From Clostridia bacterium (GTDB lineage: Bacteria; Bacillota_A; Clostridia; Oscillospirales; CAG-272): a stretch of 11,568 nt of DNA. The notes beneath the pieces were generated by a model, which worked only from the letters and a program-made list of their open reading frames with translations, was not told where the DNA came from and ran no database searches. The DNA lies in assembly GCA_017630995.1 (NCBI GenBank), contig JAGBUD010000100.1, forward strand, positions 1-11,568. The letters are read 5' to 3'. Both the position numbers and the translations under genes were made by a program. Of the stretch, positions 1 to 7,598 are shown one piece after another (the first letter of the stretch is position 1; every line of letters begins with the position of its first letter).

Positions 1-809
1 ATGGTGTCGGGTCTTCCCGCCTCAAGCGTAAATTCCGCGAGAGCAAACGGGTCCATATGGCGTTCAATTCTCTTGAATATTCGTTCAAGCTGCTTTGCGG
101 AAAGCGTTGTGGGTGTTCCACCTCCGATATATATGGTGGTAACCTCAAAATTAAGCTTTTTAACTACTGAAAAGATTTCGTCCAAATCAATCAAAAGCTT
201 ATCTATGTATTCATCTATCAAAGAAAGCAAACGTGGTGTGGTGGAAGATACGAAGCTGCAATAGGCACACCTTGAGGGGCAAAAAGGAATCGAAATATAT
301 ATTGAGCAAGATTCCTTTTTCATATTTTTAAGGATACGGATTTCGCGGGAAGCAACAGAGGTTGCAAGTGCGGCCTTTTGCGGATTTAGGAAAAATTCAT
401 CTCTTAATATTCTCTTGGTTTTTAAAATTCCTTTTCCGCTATAAAGAAGCGTGCTTGCAATTTTCGCGGGTCTGATACCGGTTAGTATACCCCACGGCGG
501 AATATAGCCGAGAAGCGATTTTCCTGCCGCAAAAAGAGCCTTTCCGACGGCTATGGATTCATGCGTTGCAATATTAGTTTCTTCGCTGTAATAGACGGTT
601 TCCGAAGCCTCGGAGACCTTGTCGTTAAGCTTTATAGAAGCAAACGCAGTGACCGCATCGCCCGAATTTTCAGGAAAGACGCTTACTCTTACCTCGGGAA
701 TACCGTCGGCAGATTCCTCGTTTTCACCAAAGGTAGCCCCGGGAAAAAACACCATACAAAGCGTTTGAACGTAATATTTATTGATATTACCGTCGATATG
801 CAATATCAT
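1..809 (-). CDS. hemZ: Oxygen-independent coproporphyrinogen dehydrogenase-like radical SAM protein HemZ (C-terminus cut by window edge)
   Basis: The minus-strand frame from ATG 809-807 stays open to the left edge: 269 codons, about half of the roughly 500 residues usual for HemZ. An N-terminal accessory region (about residues 1-165) contains the HemZ-typical stretch PPWGILTGIRPAK (about 104-116). The radical SAM core follows: IPFCPSRCAYC carries the CxxxCxxC cluster ligands (Cys177, 181, 184), and YIGGGTPT (227-234) and EAGRPD (263-268) match the SAM-binding motifs of HemN/HemZ-type enzymes. Members are assigned to anaerobic oxidation of coproporphyrinogen III in tetrapyrrole synthesis, a cytosolic step, but many clostridial HemZ proteins have not been tested biochemically. 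The start codon overlaps the dtd stop as ATGA, so translation is probably coupled. In many Clostridia hemZ follows rel and dtd, which supports the call. The missing C-terminal half cannot be judged. Confidence 0.93.
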   Translation of the reverse strand, partial: MILHIDGNINKYYVQTLCMVFFPGATFGENEESADGIPEVRVSVFPENSGDAVTAFASIKLNDKVSEASETVYYSEETNIATHESIAVGKALFAAGKSLLGYIPPWGILTGIRPAKIASTLLYSGKGILKTKRILRDEFFLNPQKAALATSVASREIRILKNMKKESCSIYISIPFCPSRCAYCSFVSSTTPRLLSLIDEYIDKLLIDLDEIFSVVKKLNFEVTTIYIGGGTPTTLSAKQLERIFKRIERHMDPFALAEFTLEAGRPDT

Positions 810-1273
810 AGCCTGTTTTTTCCTTTTCTTAATTTTTGAGATTCCATAAATATAGTTACGGGACCGTCGGTTATCATTTCGGTTCTCATATCCGCACCGA
901 ATTTTCCTGTTGCAACCTTTTTGACCTTGGTAGAAAGACAAGAAACAAAATACTCATAAAGACGGTTTGCAAGCTCGGGCGCAGCTCCCGAAAAATAATC
1001 GGGTCTGTTTCCATGCTCGTAGTTGGCATTCAATGTAAAATTAGAAACAACAAGCGCCTCTCCACCAACGTCGATAAGCGAGCGGTTCATTTTGCCGTCC
1101 TCATCGGAGAAAATTCTAAGCTTTGATATTTTTTCACTGAGAAGCTCTGCGTCAAGCTCCGCATCCTGCCCCTCTACTCCGAGCAAAATATAAAGTCCGT
1201 TTCCGATTACACCCGAAAACTCGCCGTCGGCATATACGACAGCCTAATCAACTCTTTGAAGTATAGCTTTCAA
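806..1273 (-). CDS. dtd: D-aminoacyl-tRNA deacylase (Dtd) with an in-frame TAG at codon 10; possibly disrupted
   Basis: Dtd hydrolyses D-amino acids wrongly attached to tRNA (for example D-Tyr-tRNA), a cytosolic proofreading step. From TTG 1273-1271 the frame reads LKAILQRVD, then TAG (1246-1244), then AVVYADGEFSGVIGNG and on to a TGA at 806-808. This is 155 codons before the stop, about the usual family size. Recognisable family features are the QRV N-terminus, VDVGGE-type segment, VVSNFTL (a variant of the usual SQFTL), NRPDYF, KFGADM and the catalytic Gly-cisPro segment DGPVTI. I place the start at TTG 1273 because GGAGG (1284-1280) lies 6 nt upstream and the N-terminus matches the family from residue 1. 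If the TAG is read as stop, only a 9-residue peptide is made. The next plausible start, TTG 1186-1184, would drop the first 29 residues, including conserved strands. The gene starts 18 nt after rel and overlaps hemZ by 4 nt. A GAG (Glu) to TAG change is the simplest origin, but a sequencing or assembly error is equally possible. Confidence 0.87.
1244..1246 (-). other. In-frame amber (TAG) codon interrupting dtd
   Basis: On the minus strand the codon after ...CAA AGA GTT GAT is TAG, followed by GCT GTC GTA TAT in the same frame. Protein similarity to Dtd continues without a gap on both sides, so this is a substitution and not a frameshift. The family often has Glu, Arg, Lys or Gln at this site. 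GAG, AAG or CAG would each become TAG by one base change. Confidence 0.9.
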
Positions 1274-1279
1274 AACAGT

Positions 1280-1284
1280 CCTCC
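1280..1284 (-). promoter_or_regulatory. Shine-Dalgarno of dtd that fixes the TTG start
   Basis: GGAGG on the minus strand lies 6 nt before TTG 1273-1271, in the 18-nt gap after the rel stop. It supports the full-length start ahead of the amber codon, as opposed to a start at TTG 1186. Confidence 0.75.
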
Positions 1285-1291
1285 GTTTTTA

Positions 1292-3502
1292 TTAATAAGA
1301 AAACGTTCTCTCAACAGAAATAACCGAGCGCACAGAACGAAGCTTTGACACTATTGATTCGTAGTGTGCCGTGTTTTTACAACCGATAGATATGTTGATT
1401 GCCATATCTCCGTTCTTTTGGGGTTGAGTGTTTATTTGAGTTATGGAAACCTTCATTTCCGCAAGTGCCATAGAAATTGCGGCTATAACACCAATTCCGT
1501 CTTCGGCAAATATTTTCAGCTTTGCCTCGTAGATTTCGTTTGTAAACACTTCGCCGCTATTTGCATTTTCCCACTCGGCTCTTACCCATCTTGCGAGGTT
1601 TTCCTCGTTCTTGCGGGTAATGGTTACGTTGGGGCAGTCCGTTTTATGCACGGAAACGCCAAAGCCTCTTGTAACAAATCCAACGATTTTGTCGCCGGGC
1701 AAGGGATTGCAGCAGCGCGCAAATTTCACGTGGCAGCCCGCCTCTCCGTCTATGATTACGCCACCGTTTTTAGAGCCCTTAATCGAGGAAACGGTCTTAA
1801 CCTTTGATATCTCCTCCTCTGCGGAAATCGGCTTTTGATCATCGACGGAAATTTTGTCAATTTCGTCCTTGATTTTCGGAATGAATCTTTGAATGGAAAG
1901 TCCGCCAAATCCTATTGTGTTATAGAAATCGTCGGAATTATTTATTCCCACGCGCTTTGCGATAGCGGAAATTATCTCTTCAAGCTGGGCGTCGCTAATG
2001 CTCTTACCTATCTTGCGGATTTCCTTTTCAACCTCCGCCTTACCTACGAGAATATTCTCGGAGCGCTTCTCCTTTTTAAACCACTGGCGGATTTTGCTTC
2101 TCGCCTCGCCCGTTTTAACTATTTTAAGCCAATCACGGCTCGGGCCCTTTGAGGATCCCGACGTGAGAATCTCGATAATATCTCCGTTTTGCGGAATTTT
2201 ATCAATAGGAACTATTGCGCCGTTAACCTTTGCGCCAACCATTTTGTTTCCAACCGCAGAGTGAATTGCGTACGCAAAATCTATAACGGTGGAGCCTTGG
2301 GGCAACGATATTACGTCACCCTTGGGAGTGAATACAAAAGTTTCGTCGTGGAATATGTCTGTTTTAAACGAGTGGATAAATTCATCGGGGTCACGCGTGT
2401 TTTCGTCGGATTCAAGAAGGCTTGATATCCAACGAAGCTTCTCGTCAATATCTGCAGCAGAACGCTCGCCCGTTTTATATTTCCAATGCGCCGCGATACC
2501 GTATTCAGCCTCTTGGTGCATTTCGCGCGTTCTTATCTGCACCTCGAAAGGAATACCGCTTCGTCCTATGACGGTTGTGTGAAGCGATCTGTAGAGGTTG
2601 GGTTTGGGCGTGGATATATAGTCCTTAAATCTTCCGGGAACGGACTTAAACAGCTCGTGAACTATACCCAAGGCGGTATAACATTCAAGCTCTGTTTCAA
2701 CAATAACACGGAGCGCGTAGAAATCGTATATTTCCTCGAATGCTTTATTCAAGGTATACATTTTTCTGTATATACTGTATACGGATTTTACTCTTCCCTC
2801 AAGATAGAAATTTATATCATTTTCCTTGAGCTTATCGTCGATAACCTTTTTTGCGTCGTGAAGAAAATCACGGTTCTTTCCGTATTTATCTTCTATGGAA
2901 TTACGCACCTCGTCGTATCCGACGGGGTCAAGATAAAACAAGCCGAGATTTTCAAGGTCCTGCTTTATCTTCTGCATACCAAGTCGGTGTGCAAGGGGGG
3001 CGTAAATATGCATTGTTTCAAGCGCTATAGCTCTTTGTCTTTCTTCTTTTTTTGCAGAAAGAGTCCTCATATTATGGAGTCTGTCGCAAAGCTTTATGAA
3101 TATAACGCGAATGTCCTTGTTCATTGCAAGGAGCATTTTACGGATATTCTCGATATGCGCTTCTTCCTTATCTGCCACTTGAACTTGAATTATTTTTGTG
3201 AGTCCGTCAACGAGCATTGCGACGTCCTTGCCAAAGGATTTTGCGATAGTTTCAAGGCTTGTTTCGCAATCCTCGATGGTATCGTGCAAAAGCGCCGCAC
3301 AGATAGAATCGGTATCAAGTCCAAGCTCTGCAACTATAACAGCAACGGCAACGGGGTGGCAAATATATGCCTCACCGCTTAAACGAAACTGTCCCTCATG
3401 GAGCTTTGCTGCAAAAAGAAACGCCTCTTTTATCTTTTCAATGTCGTAATTCTTCTCGTTTTTTTCTATTAAGTCAAGTAATGGTTTTAATTCTTCATAC
3501 AT
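1292..3502 (-). CDS. rel: Bifunctional (p)ppGpp synthase/hydrolase (Rel/SpoT family)
   Basis: This enzyme makes (p)ppGpp from ATP and GDP/GTP on the ribosome during starvation and also degrades it. From ATG 3502 it has 736 residues, a normal full length. Domains in order: an HD hydrolase (about 30-180) with His35 (HEGQF), HDTIED (73-78) and the VDGLTK segment; a synthetase (about 225-345) with GRVKSVYSIYRK, YDFYALRV, RFKDYI (291-296) and EVQIRT (320-325); TGS (about 383-448); a zinc-finger/RIS region with Cys590, Cys597-598 and Cys623; and a C-terminal ACT domain (about 657-732). RFKD is the RxKD form of long bifunctional Rel/SpoT enzymes, unlike the ExDD of synthase-only RelA. Both hydrolase and synthase motifs look intact. 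The start is uncertain: ATG 3502 has only a weak GG upstream, while TTG 3514 (4 residues longer) has AAGG 12 nt upstream. The gene follows recJ by 16 nt; the apt gene often found between them is absent. Confidence 0.96.
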   Translation of the reverse strand: MYEELKPLLDLIEKNEKNYDIEKIKEAFLFAAKLHEGQFRLSGEAYICHPVAVAVIVAELGLDTDSICAALLHDTIEDCETSLETIAKSFGKDVAMLVDGLTKIIQVQVADKEEAHIENIRKMLLAMNKDIRVIFIKLCDRLHNMRTLSAKKEERQRAIALETMHIYAPLAHRLGMQKIKQDLENLGLFYLDPVGYDEVRNSIEDKYGKNRDFLHDAKKVIDDKLKENDINFYLEGRVKSVYSIYRKMYTLNKAFEEIYDFYALRVIVETELECYTALGIVHELFKSVPGRFKDYISTPKPNLYRSLHTTVIGRSGIPFEVQIRTREMHQEAEYGIAAHWKYKTGERSAADIDEKLRWISSLLESDENTRDPDEFIHSFKTDIFHDETFVFTPKGDVISLPQGSTVIDFAYAIHSAVGNKMVGAKVNGAIVPIDKIPQNGDIIEILTSGSSKGPSRDWLKIVKTGEARSKIRQWFKKEKRSENILVGKAEVEKEIRKIGKSISDAQLEEIISAIAKRVGINNSDDFYNTIGFGGLSIQRFIPKIKDEIDKISVDDQKPISAEEEISKVKTVSSIKGSKNGGVIIDGEAGCHVKFARCCNPLPGDKIVGFVTRGFGVSVHKTDCPNVTITRKNEENLARWVRAEWENANSGEVFTNEIYEAKLKIFAEDGIGVIAAISMALAEMKVSITQINTQPQKNGDMAINISIGCKNTAHYESIVSKLRSVRSVISVERTFSY

Positions 3503-3518
3503 AACATTTACCAAAAAA

Positions 3519-5708
3519 TCAATTAACCTTTTCTTGCTGACATCTTATTCTTCTCAAGAGATGCGATTTATCAAGATCGGTTTTTGAAGATGAATAATAA
3601 ACTTTAAATTTGTATTGCTCGGGCTGAAATTCATTGATGCTCAATATATTAAGCTCGGCAAATACCTTTATGATAATCTTTAATTTGATATAGCCTATTG
3701 CAAAGTTATCCGAAGATGAATGCATACCCAAAATAATATCCTTATGAGAAAGCTCGTCTACACCCTGGCGCACGGAGTTTGCAATAAAGCGATACACCGC
3801 CGCAAAATCCTCACGGCTGGGCAAAACGTTTTCTGCGGGACTGTAGGTTGCTCCATTCCAAATCTCGTCAAAGCGGGAGCGCTGCGCATCGCAAGCGCCT
3901 CCTTGCTCGTTAGAGCGACGAATATCCTTTATATTAAGCTGAACGGATCTTCTTCCGAGCCACTCGTTGATATCAATATTATAAACAATATCCACCAAAT
4001 CACCCGCAAAAAGACCGAGCGAATCGGGAGAATTAGAAAAGAACATTGCGTTAACGGTATTCTTTCCTTCTCCAAAGGAAAATCTCGTATGCTTTCCCTC
4101 ACTAATAGCCGTAATTTCATTTACATTTACAGCCTTGGAGACAAAGACTGGCATTGGATTTCCTACACCGTAAGGCTCTAGAATCTGCAAATCTGCCGCA
4201 AGAGAAAGCGATACCTCGGAAAAACGAAGCTCCATATCCGCTTCTATTGCCGAAACCATATCCGATGATGTGAGATTATTTCTTGCAAACTCATTGATTT
4301 TCTCTCTGAAAAGAGGCAAGTTTTCTCTTGTGACGGAAAGACCCGCCGCAAGCTCGTGACCGCCGAATTTTTCAAGATATTCATCACAGTAGCAGAGCGC
4401 TTCAACAAGGTTCAAGCCCTTTATACTTCTGCCCGATCCCTTACCCATATCGGTGGGCGACGGCTCGCTATCGGTTTCGAATGAAACAAGAATTGTCGGG
4501 CGAGAATACTTCTCTGTTATTCTTGACGCAACGATTCCGATAACACCGTGGTGCCAACCGTTAGAATTCAAGACCATAACAAAATCCTTGTCGAGATTTT
4601 CCAGCTCGATTTGGGCATATGCCTCTTGCATTATCTTGTTTTCTTCCGCTTGTCTTTCTTTATTGGCTTCGCAAAGAAGATGGGATATTTCTTCCGCTTT
4701 CTTTATGTTCTTTTCCAAAAACAGTTCGACGGCAAGAGAAGCACTGCGCACTCTTCCTGCGGCATTTATACGGGGGGCAACAGTATATCCTATATATCCC
4801 GACGTTATTTTCGTTCTCTTTTTTCTTCTCTCGTTATATTTGGAATCCCTTTGGTTGGTTGCGTCCATAAGCGCCAAAAGACCGGGGCGAGATGTGTTTT
4901 CTATCATATTGAGGCCATAGCTTACGATCAATCTGTTTTCCGATTTTATGGGCATAACGTCTGCTATAGTACCTATGGCTACAATATCGGCATACTCCGC
5001 AAAAACGTGCTCTGCCGCCACTCTGCGAGAAAATCCGAGCGCACGCTCCTCGTAAGCGCTGACAAGCTTAAACACAACACCAACGCCCGCAAGCTCCTTG
5101 AAAGGATAGTTGCAGTCAGGCTGGTGAGGATTTATAACTGCCGACGCATTGGGAATTTCGGAATGGCACTCGTGGTGGTCGGTAATAAGAAAATCTATGC
5201 CGAGCGTTGCAGCATAATTAACCTCGTTTATCGCGGTAATTCCCGTATCAACGGTAATTATGAGCTTTGTACCCTGCTCCTTTAGCGTATCAATAGCTTG
5301 ATTTGAAACGCCATATCCTTCTCCCGCTCTGTTGGGGATATAATAATCTACGATTGCACCTTTTTTCTGCAAATACAAATACAACGTGCAAACCGAGGTT
5401 ACGCCGTCAACGTCGTAATCTCCGTAAATTGTGATTTTTTCTTTTCTTTCGATAGCAAGACGAATTCTCTCAACACCCTTGTCCATATCTTTCATCAGGA
5501 AAGGATTGCAAAGCATTTCCTTTTCCATATAAAGAAACGACTTCATTGCGGCAGCATCAGTATATCCGCGATTGTAGAGGAGCTTTGCAATAACGGGATT
5601 TATCCCAAGCTCGCCCGCAACCGCAAAAATTGCGTGCTCTACCGATTCATCGGTTGTGTTTTTAAGAATCCAATTCTTCTTCCTTTCAACAATTTTTTCG
5701 TTATTCAT
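3519..5708 (-). CDS. recJ: Single-stranded-DNA-specific 5'-3' exonuclease RecJ
   Basis: RecJ is a cytosolic exonuclease that degrades single-stranded DNA 5' to 3' in recombinational and mismatch repair. The 729-residue product shows the DHH-family motifs in order: GDYDVDG (96-102), VDTG (153-156), TDHH (176-179), INPH (192-195), APRINAAGR (311-319), then the DHHA1 domain with GVIGIVASR (388-396), GSGRS (424-428) and FGGH (448-451). A C-terminal OB-fold region begins near ILEPYGVGNP (509-518). The roughly 110 residues past about 605 are a less conserved tail. All metal-binding Asp/His motifs are present, so it should be active. ATG 5708 is the only plausible start, since an in-frame TAA lies one codon upstream. 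No clear Shine-Dalgarno precedes it; GGAAGG lies 32 nt upstream, on the far side of a hairpin. rel follows 16 nt downstream, as in many Bacillota. Confidence 0.96.
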   Translation of the reverse strand: MNNEKIVERKKNWILKNTTDESVEHAIFAVAGELGINPVIAKLLYNRGYTDAAAMKSFLYMEKEMLCNPFLMKDMDKGVERIRLAIERKEKITIYGDYDVDGVTSVCTLYLYLQKKGAIVDYYIPNRAGEGYGVSNQAIDTLKEQGTKLIITVDTGITAINEVNYAATLGIDFLITDHHECHSEIPNASAVINPHQPDCNYPFKELAGVGVVFKLVSAYEERALGFSRRVAAEHVFAEYADIVAIGTIADVMPIKSENRLIVSYGLNMIENTSRPGLLALMDATNQRDSKYNERRKKRTKITSGYIGYTVAPRINAAGRVRSASLAVELFLEKNIKKAEEISHLLCEANKERQAEENKIMQEAYAQIELENLDKDFVMVLNSNGWHHGVIGIVASRITEKYSRPTILVSFETDSEPSPTDMGKGSGRSIKGLNLVEALCYCDEYLEKFGGHELAAGLSVTRENLPLFREKINEFARNNLTSSDMVSAIEADMELRFSEVSLSLAADLQILEPYGVGNPMPVFVSKAVNVNEITAISEGKHTRFSFGEGKNTVNAMFFSNSPDSLGLFAGDLVDIVYNIDINEWLGRRSVQLNIKDIRRSNEQGGACDAQRSRFDEIWNGATYSPAENVLPSREDFAAVYRFIANSVRQGVDELSHKDIILGMHSSSDNFAIGYIKLKIIIKVFAELNILSINEFQPEQYKFKVYYSSSKTDLDKSHLLRRIRCQQEKVN

Positions 5709-5725
5709 TTATTTTTAAACCGGTT

Positions 5726-5739
5726 GGGGCTTTCGCCCC
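5726..5739 (-). promoter_or_regulatory. GAAA-tetraloop hairpin in the recJ leader
   Basis: In the minus-strand transcript GGGGC-GAAA-GCCCC forms a 5-bp GC-only stem with a GNRA tetraloop, 17 nt before the recJ ATG, in the 91-nt gap after the FAD gene. It is followed by AACCGGTTT and not by a clean T run, so it is a poor intrinsic terminator. It may instead shape translation initiation or mRNA processing between the two genes. I saw no convincing promoter in the gap; the best -10-like match, GATAAT, lacks a good -35. Confidence 0.5.
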
Positions 5740-5799
5740 GCCTTCCATTTTATTATCAACCTAAAGAAATACGCACTGTGACGGTCTTGATTTCACCCG

Positions 5800-7410
5800 T
5801 CAATTTTGGGGCTTGTATCTTTTCATTAATGCAATAGCCGTGCGCACACCGTCTATTGCGGCGCTTGTGATTCCGCCCGCATAGCCTGCGCCCTCGCCTG
5901 CGGGATAAATATTGTCAAATCCAACGGCAACAAGGCTTGTCGGATCTCTCATAATTCTAATAGGAGCACTCGTTCTTGTTTCGGGGCCTGTCAGCACTGC
6001 CGCGCTGTCGGCAAATCCATGTATCTTTTTATCAAAATCAACTATGGCATTACCTATCGCCGAGGTTACTACAGTTGGTAAATATTTTTCGGGAGATGCG
6101 AGTACAACACCTTTTCCGTCCATATACGTCGGCACAACCTTCGTTGGCTCTGCGGAGCATTTATTTGATAGGAAATCACCTAACGTTATCATAGGCGCAC
6201 TGTAATCCGAGCCTGCCGCAAGAAATGCACTCTTTTCTATCTTTCTCTGAAACTCTATTGCGCTTTGAGGCGTTGCACCGTAATCCTCGGGAAAAATACT
6301 GCAAACAACGGCAGAATTTGAATTTTTGCCGTTTCGCTTATGCTCGCTCATACCGTTTACGCAAACACCGCCCTCTTCGCTCGTAGCGGCTACAACGGTT
6401 CCGCCGGGACACATACAAAACGTATAGACTCCACGCTCTTTCGTGTTATGCGACAGATTATATTCGGCTCTGCCAAGGATTTCGCGTGGAGCGTCACCGT
6501 ACATAGCAAAATCTATATCGTCGGCAAGATGCTCAATTCTCATTCCCACGGAGAAGGATTTAGGCACTATTGAAAACTGATTATCAAAAAGAGAAAAATA
6601 CGTATCTCTTGCACTGTGTCCTATAGCGAGCACAAGCGCTCCGTAGCGAATATCGCCGCGCGTTGTTTTTGCTGTGGATTTTTCTGTCTGCAAACTCAAA
6701 AGCTTAGTATTGTAAACAACTCTGCCGCCAAGCTCTTCGATTTTTCTCAAAATATTATCAACAACGTTCGAAAGTATATCGGTTCCGATATGCGGACGAG
6801 CGATATACTCTATTTCCTCAGGTGCACCGAAATCAACGAAGCGCTTTAGTATGTATTCTGTCAGCGGGTCGTTAATTCTCGTAACGAGCTTTCCGTCCGA
6901 AAACGTACCCGCACCGCCCGCACCAAACTGTATATTGGTATCGGGATTAAGCTTTCGCGTAATCGCGAATTTCTTTACCGCTTCATTTCTCTCTTTTATG
7001 CTTCCGCCGCGCTCAATCAAAATCGGAGAATATCCTCTTTCCGCAAGCAAAAGCGCCGCAAACAATCCGCAAGGTCCGCTTCCCACAACAAGCGGCGGAT
7101 AATCAAGCTGCTCATTTCCGCAAAAGAATTCAAGTTCACGGTTTTCCCTTAAAACCGAAATATTGTGTTCAAGCAGTCTTTTCTCATCGAATTTCGGAGC
7201 TTCCGTTTTAACGGAAACCGAATAAACAAATTTTATATCTTCTTTTTTTCTTGCATCTATGCTTCTTCGGTAAATTTTACATTCCGCCCATTTTGTTGAT
7301 ATTCCCATAGCGGAAAGCTTTTTTTGTGCAATTGAAAACGCCTCTTTTTGAGAGGCGTTGATCGGAAGTTTTATATTATTAACAATAAAAACCCGAATCC
7401 TTGAGTTCAT
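5800..7410 (-). CDS. FAD-dependent dehydrogenase of the uncharacterised COG2509 type
   Basis: This is a 536-residue flavoprotein of a widespread family with no settled physiological reaction, often annotated as NAD(P)/FAD-dependent oxidoreductase. An N-terminal domain (about 1-100) contains NNIKLPINAS and YRRSIDARKK, both typical of the family. The FAD-binding Rossmann segment is VVGSGPCGLFAALLLAERG (about 108-126), with Glu133 in LIERGG as the expected ribose-binding acidic residue. GAGGAGTFSDGKL (163-175) follows, then VLAIGHSARD (260-269) and the C-terminal FAD-contact segment PAGEGAGYAGGI (503-514). There is no signal peptide, so it is probably cytosolic. I chose ATG 7410, with GAGGG just upstream, over the longer TTG 7440 because the family begins near NSRIRVFIVNNIKL and the longer form would overlap the upstream small gene. 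It starts 7 nt after that gene and is probably co-transcribed with cdaA. Confidence 0.9.
   Translation of the reverse strand: MNSRIRVFIVNNIKLPINASQKEAFSIAQKKLSAMGISTKWAECKIYRRSIDARKKEDIKFVYSVSVKTEAPKFDEKRLLEHNISVLRENRELEFFCGNEQLDYPPLVVGSGPCGLFAALLLAERGYSPILIERGGSIKERNEAVKKFAITRKLNPDTNIQFGAGGAGTFSDGKLVTRINDPLTEYILKRFVDFGAPEEIEYIARPHIGTDILSNVVDNILRKIEELGGRVVYNTKLLSLQTEKSTAKTTRGDIRYGALVLAIGHSARDTYFSLFDNQFSIVPKSFSVGMRIEHLADDIDFAMYGDAPREILGRAEYNLSHNTKERGVYTFCMCPGGTVVAATSEEGGVCVNGMSEHKRNGKNSNSAVVCSIFPEDYGATPQSAIEFQRKIEKSAFLAAGSDYSAPMITLGDFLSNKCSAEPTKVVPTYMDGKGVVLASPEKYLPTVVTSAIGNAIVDFDKKIHGFADSAAVLTGPETRTSAPIRIMRDPTSLVAVGFDNIYPAGEGAGYAGGITSAAIDGVRTAIALMKRYKPQN
7337..7359 (-). repeat. Perfect 9-bp inverted repeat (terminator-like) inside the 5' end of the FAD gene
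   Basis: In the minus-strand transcript AACGCCTCT-CAAAA-AGAGGCGTT makes a perfect 9-bp stem with a 5-nt loop. The run TTTT formed by its end and the next bases is followed by C. It lies about 51-74 nt downstream of the start codon and encodes N-A-S-Q-K-E-A-F. It resembles a short intrinsic terminator or attenuator, but the T tract is brief and the stretch is fully coding, so function is uncertain. Confidence 0.5.
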
Positions 7411-7417
7411 AATACCC

Positions 7418-7579
7418 TCATACCTTTTCAAAGAATTCAACTATAGCGGCTTCCTCTGCCTGCGGAGCTTCCTTATGCGTTGTATAATTGGCAAAAAGCC
7501 AAATAGAAACAGCAACTATAACGCAAACGATTGCTTGAAGATACGTTGCAATTTTTATACCTAAAAACTTTTTATTCAT
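7418..7579 (-). CDS. Small single-pass membrane protein of 53 aa in the cdaR position
   Basis: ATG 7579 to TGA 7418 encodes 53 residues. The N-terminus is basic (MNKKFLGIK), followed by one hydrophobic helix at about residues 10-30 (YLQAIVCVIVAVSIWLFAN) and an acidic tail of about 20 residues (KEAPQAEEAAIVEFFEKV). The expected topology is N-in with the tail outside. GGAG lies 9 nt upstream of the ATG. It begins 19 nt after cdaA and ends 7 nt before the FAD gene, so it is well placed for co-translation. In many Bacillota this slot holds cdaR, a CdaA partner with one N-terminal helix ending in a similar WLF/WLY motif and then several extracytoplasmic YbbR repeats. Here the repeats are absent. 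It may be a reduced CdaR, an unrelated small CdaA partner, or a decayed remnant. I do not recognise a family. Confidence 0.65.
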   Translation of the reverse strand: MNKKFLGIKIATYLQAIVCVIVAVSIWLFANYTTHKEAPQAEEAAIVEFFEKV

Positions 7580-7598
7580 GATAGCTTACTCCGTAAAT

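Noticed and set aside
1..264. Plus-strand open frame at the left edge
   Set aside because: The opposite strand encodes the radical SAM core of HemZ with its CxxxCxxC and GGGTPT motifs.
806..1273. General reassignment of UAG to an amino acid
   Set aside because: Only one in-frame TAG occurs among all genes here, and no suppressor tRNA or pyrrolysine gene is visible. A single mutation or error is simpler.
2486..3382. 298-codon plus-strand open frame
   Set aside because: It lies wholly opposite rel, which has clear HD and synthetase motifs. The translation has no recognisable domain and no ribosome binding site; it is an antisense shadow.
4548..5285. 245-codon plus-strand open frame
   Set aside because: Antisense to the conserved DHH core of recJ, with low-complexity composition and no motif.
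7411..7440. Longer TTG start for the FAD gene
   Set aside because: It would overlap the small membrane protein gene by 23 nt and adds residues not expected for the family; ATG 7410 has GAGGG upstream and matches the usual N-terminus.
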